Shown here: positions 7,501 through 7,775 of the stretch, piece after piece
Layout of the letters: every line of letters begins with the position of its first letter
Position numbering within the stretch: the stretch's first letter is position 1
Source of the DNA: an uncultured Chlorobiota bacterium
Lineage (GTDB): Bacteria > Bacteroidota > Bacteroidia > Bacteroidales > JAADGE01
Direction: 5' to 3'
Assembly (NCBI GenBank): GCA_947311125.1
Contig: CAMZKI010000167.1
Coordinates: 1 to 7,775, forward strand
DNA: 7,775 nt
Program-made: the position numbers and the translations under genes
Notes under the pieces: generated by a model
Told to the model about the DNA's origin: nothing
Database searches by the model: none
Seen by the model: the letters and a program-made list of their open reading frames with translations, nothing else

Positions 7501-7775
7501 ATTAGGGTCAACTGCAATGTCTGCTATTGAATAAGAACCGTAATTATCAAAAACAGGATAAAAAGTTGTGCCGGCATTGTCTGTTTTCCATACATGTCCG
7601 GCAGCTGCCGCGATATAAAATTGACTGTGATTTTCAGGGTTAACTTCAATATCGGCTATTCTGCCTGAAGCATAGGCAGGACCTATACTCCTGAATTTAA
7701 AAGCGGAAAAAGTTGATGATTTTATCAAACTTTTTTCTTGCGCGAACGAAATCGTTGAGAAGATTGAGAATACCG
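4573..7775 (-). CDS. Large exported Asp-box (BNR/sortilin-like) beta-propeller protein, 5' end off the right edge
   Basis: The frame is open to the window edge. The 15 codons before the TTG at 7726-7728 read VFSIFSTISFAQEKS, the hydrophobic end of a signal peptide with likely cleavage at FA|QE. The TTG is therefore an internal Leu and the real start lies beyond 7775. Counting from the first full codon (7771-7773), 1066 residues are visible. Eleven Asp boxes (SxDxGxTW type) occur near 64, 118, 168, 226, 276, 320, 363, 503, 575, 629 and 673; the last (SNNGGGRW) is degenerate. These form one or two multi-bladed propellers like sortilin/VPS10 and GH74 proteins (COG4447 group). Then come a beta domain (about 810-905, with PPGKYTV near 874) and a helical, partly coiled-coil tail (about 910-1050). 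Annotation as a glycosyl hydrolase is common for such proteins but catalysis is not shown. No C-terminal sorting domain is visible. Confidence 0.9.
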   Translation of the reverse strand, partial: VFSIFSTISFAQEKSLIKSSTFSAFKFRSIGPAYASGRIADIEVNPENHSQFYIAAAAGHVWKTDNAGTTFYPVFDNYGSYSIADIAVDPNNTNVVWVATGEYNSQRAIGYGDGIYVSQDGGKSFKNVGLKKTEHIGRIIIDPRNSDVYVAAQGPLWGPGGERGIFKTSDMGQTWDTLITISENTGFTDIVFDPRNPNVLYAASYQRRRRVYTLINGGPESAIYKSVDAGKTWKKLTSGLPRGDVGRIGLAISPVNPDYVYAIIEGTDGSGGFFRTTDRGASWKKMSSYVSNSPQYYNRIYCDPKDKNIVYSMDTYSQYTLDGGKTWKKFGLSNKHVDDHAIWIDPDNRNHFLIGSDGGLYETFDFGNTWRHSPNLPITQFYRVAVDNAKPFYNVAGGTQDNNSCIGPSQTICRDGILKGDWKVTQGGDGFFSAVDPENPNIVYAESQYGGMVRYDKQSGERVYIQPLPPKDEAYRWNWNAPFKISKFDNKRLYFCANKVFRSDDRGNSWKVISPDLTRQLNRNELKVMGKIQPVDAVAKNASTSIFGNITAFDESPVNEKLLYVGTDDGLIQITEDGGKTWRKISKFRDVPEMTYVSCIFASQHDENIVYVAFDGRKDNNLKPYLLKSMDKGKTWFEIVTDLPEKGTVYSIVEDPVEKQLLFVGTEFGLYFSNNGGGRWIKLSSGLPTIAVRDIKIQKREDDLVIATFGRGFYILDDFSLLRKITEKTLKKDNILFPVKDAYIYSLTSKKYGQGSTVFTGKNPEYGVTFTYYIKDKIKTKKDYRLEAEKSAKENNAEINFPSFDILREEADEIKPYLMFTITNEKGEIVRRIKRSAAPGLQKFNWGLRRFNMYPVTDGNSPMHNRQTGGIPVPPGKYTVSMSKIVNGIETKIGEPQSFNLRLLGNLTLPAQDPIALENFKKEAAKVYGVTAGLTKWNKEMDKNVKALRTALLNGAGSTAEDIMRADDIISELREMNRKLNGDEIIDKLNESQPPNLNWRISAVTYGAYHGSDATQTLKDNLKIVKDGVTELIKEAKVLEQKLQLLEKRANEAGSPWSPGRIPDFN

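Overview
The window is AT-rich, gene-dense bacterial DNA that reads as Bacteroidota. The evidence is the set of protein families (exported Asp-box propeller protein, lipoprotein of the TM1410/GH114 type, exported CapA-like protein), start codons without a recognisable Shine-Dalgarno sequence, and a possible TTTG / TAnnTTTG-type promoter upstream of hypC. The hypC-hypD pair and a putative nickel permease indicate an organism that makes a [NiFe]-hydrogenase. No hydrogenase structural gene is present here. The assignment to a phylum is inference; nothing in the window identifies a species.

Layout. Bases 1-83 are the 3' end of a plus-strand gene whose last visible codons are nearly the same as the end of the next gene. 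Bases 89-1324 (minus) encode a secreted CapA-family (PGA_cap, calcineurin-like fold) protein. The two genes converge, with stop codons 5 nt apart, and share a perfect 58-bp inverted repeat (1-58 and 159-216). An 82-bp AT-rich divergent intergenic region follows. A plus-strand operon then runs hypC (1407-1646), hypD (1678-2760) and a six-helix NicO/UreH-like nickel permease with a histidine-rich loop (2781-3524). The operon meets, tail to tail with a 4-nt overlap, a minus-strand lipoprotein gene (3521-4495) of the MJ1477/TM1410 (GH114-like) family. A rho-independent terminator (4525-4547) separates that gene from a very large minus-strand gene (4573 to beyond 7775) for an exported protein with eleven Asp-box (BNR) repeats; its true start lies past the right edge.

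How the genes work together. HypC and HypD form the scaffold on which the Fe(CN)2CO group of [NiFe]-hydrogenase is built, and the third gene plausibly supplies the nickel for the same active site, so the operon is a compact hydrogenase-maturation module without hypA, B, E or F. The flanking genes encode envelope or secreted proteins without an obvious functional link to it.

Most notable points: (1) the lipoprotein's barrel segments appear in the order 5-6-7-8-1-2-3-4 relative to the usual GH114/TM1410 arrangement, which suggests a half-barrel circular permutation; (2) the inverted CapA duplication with nucleotide-identical but abruptly diverging 3' ends.
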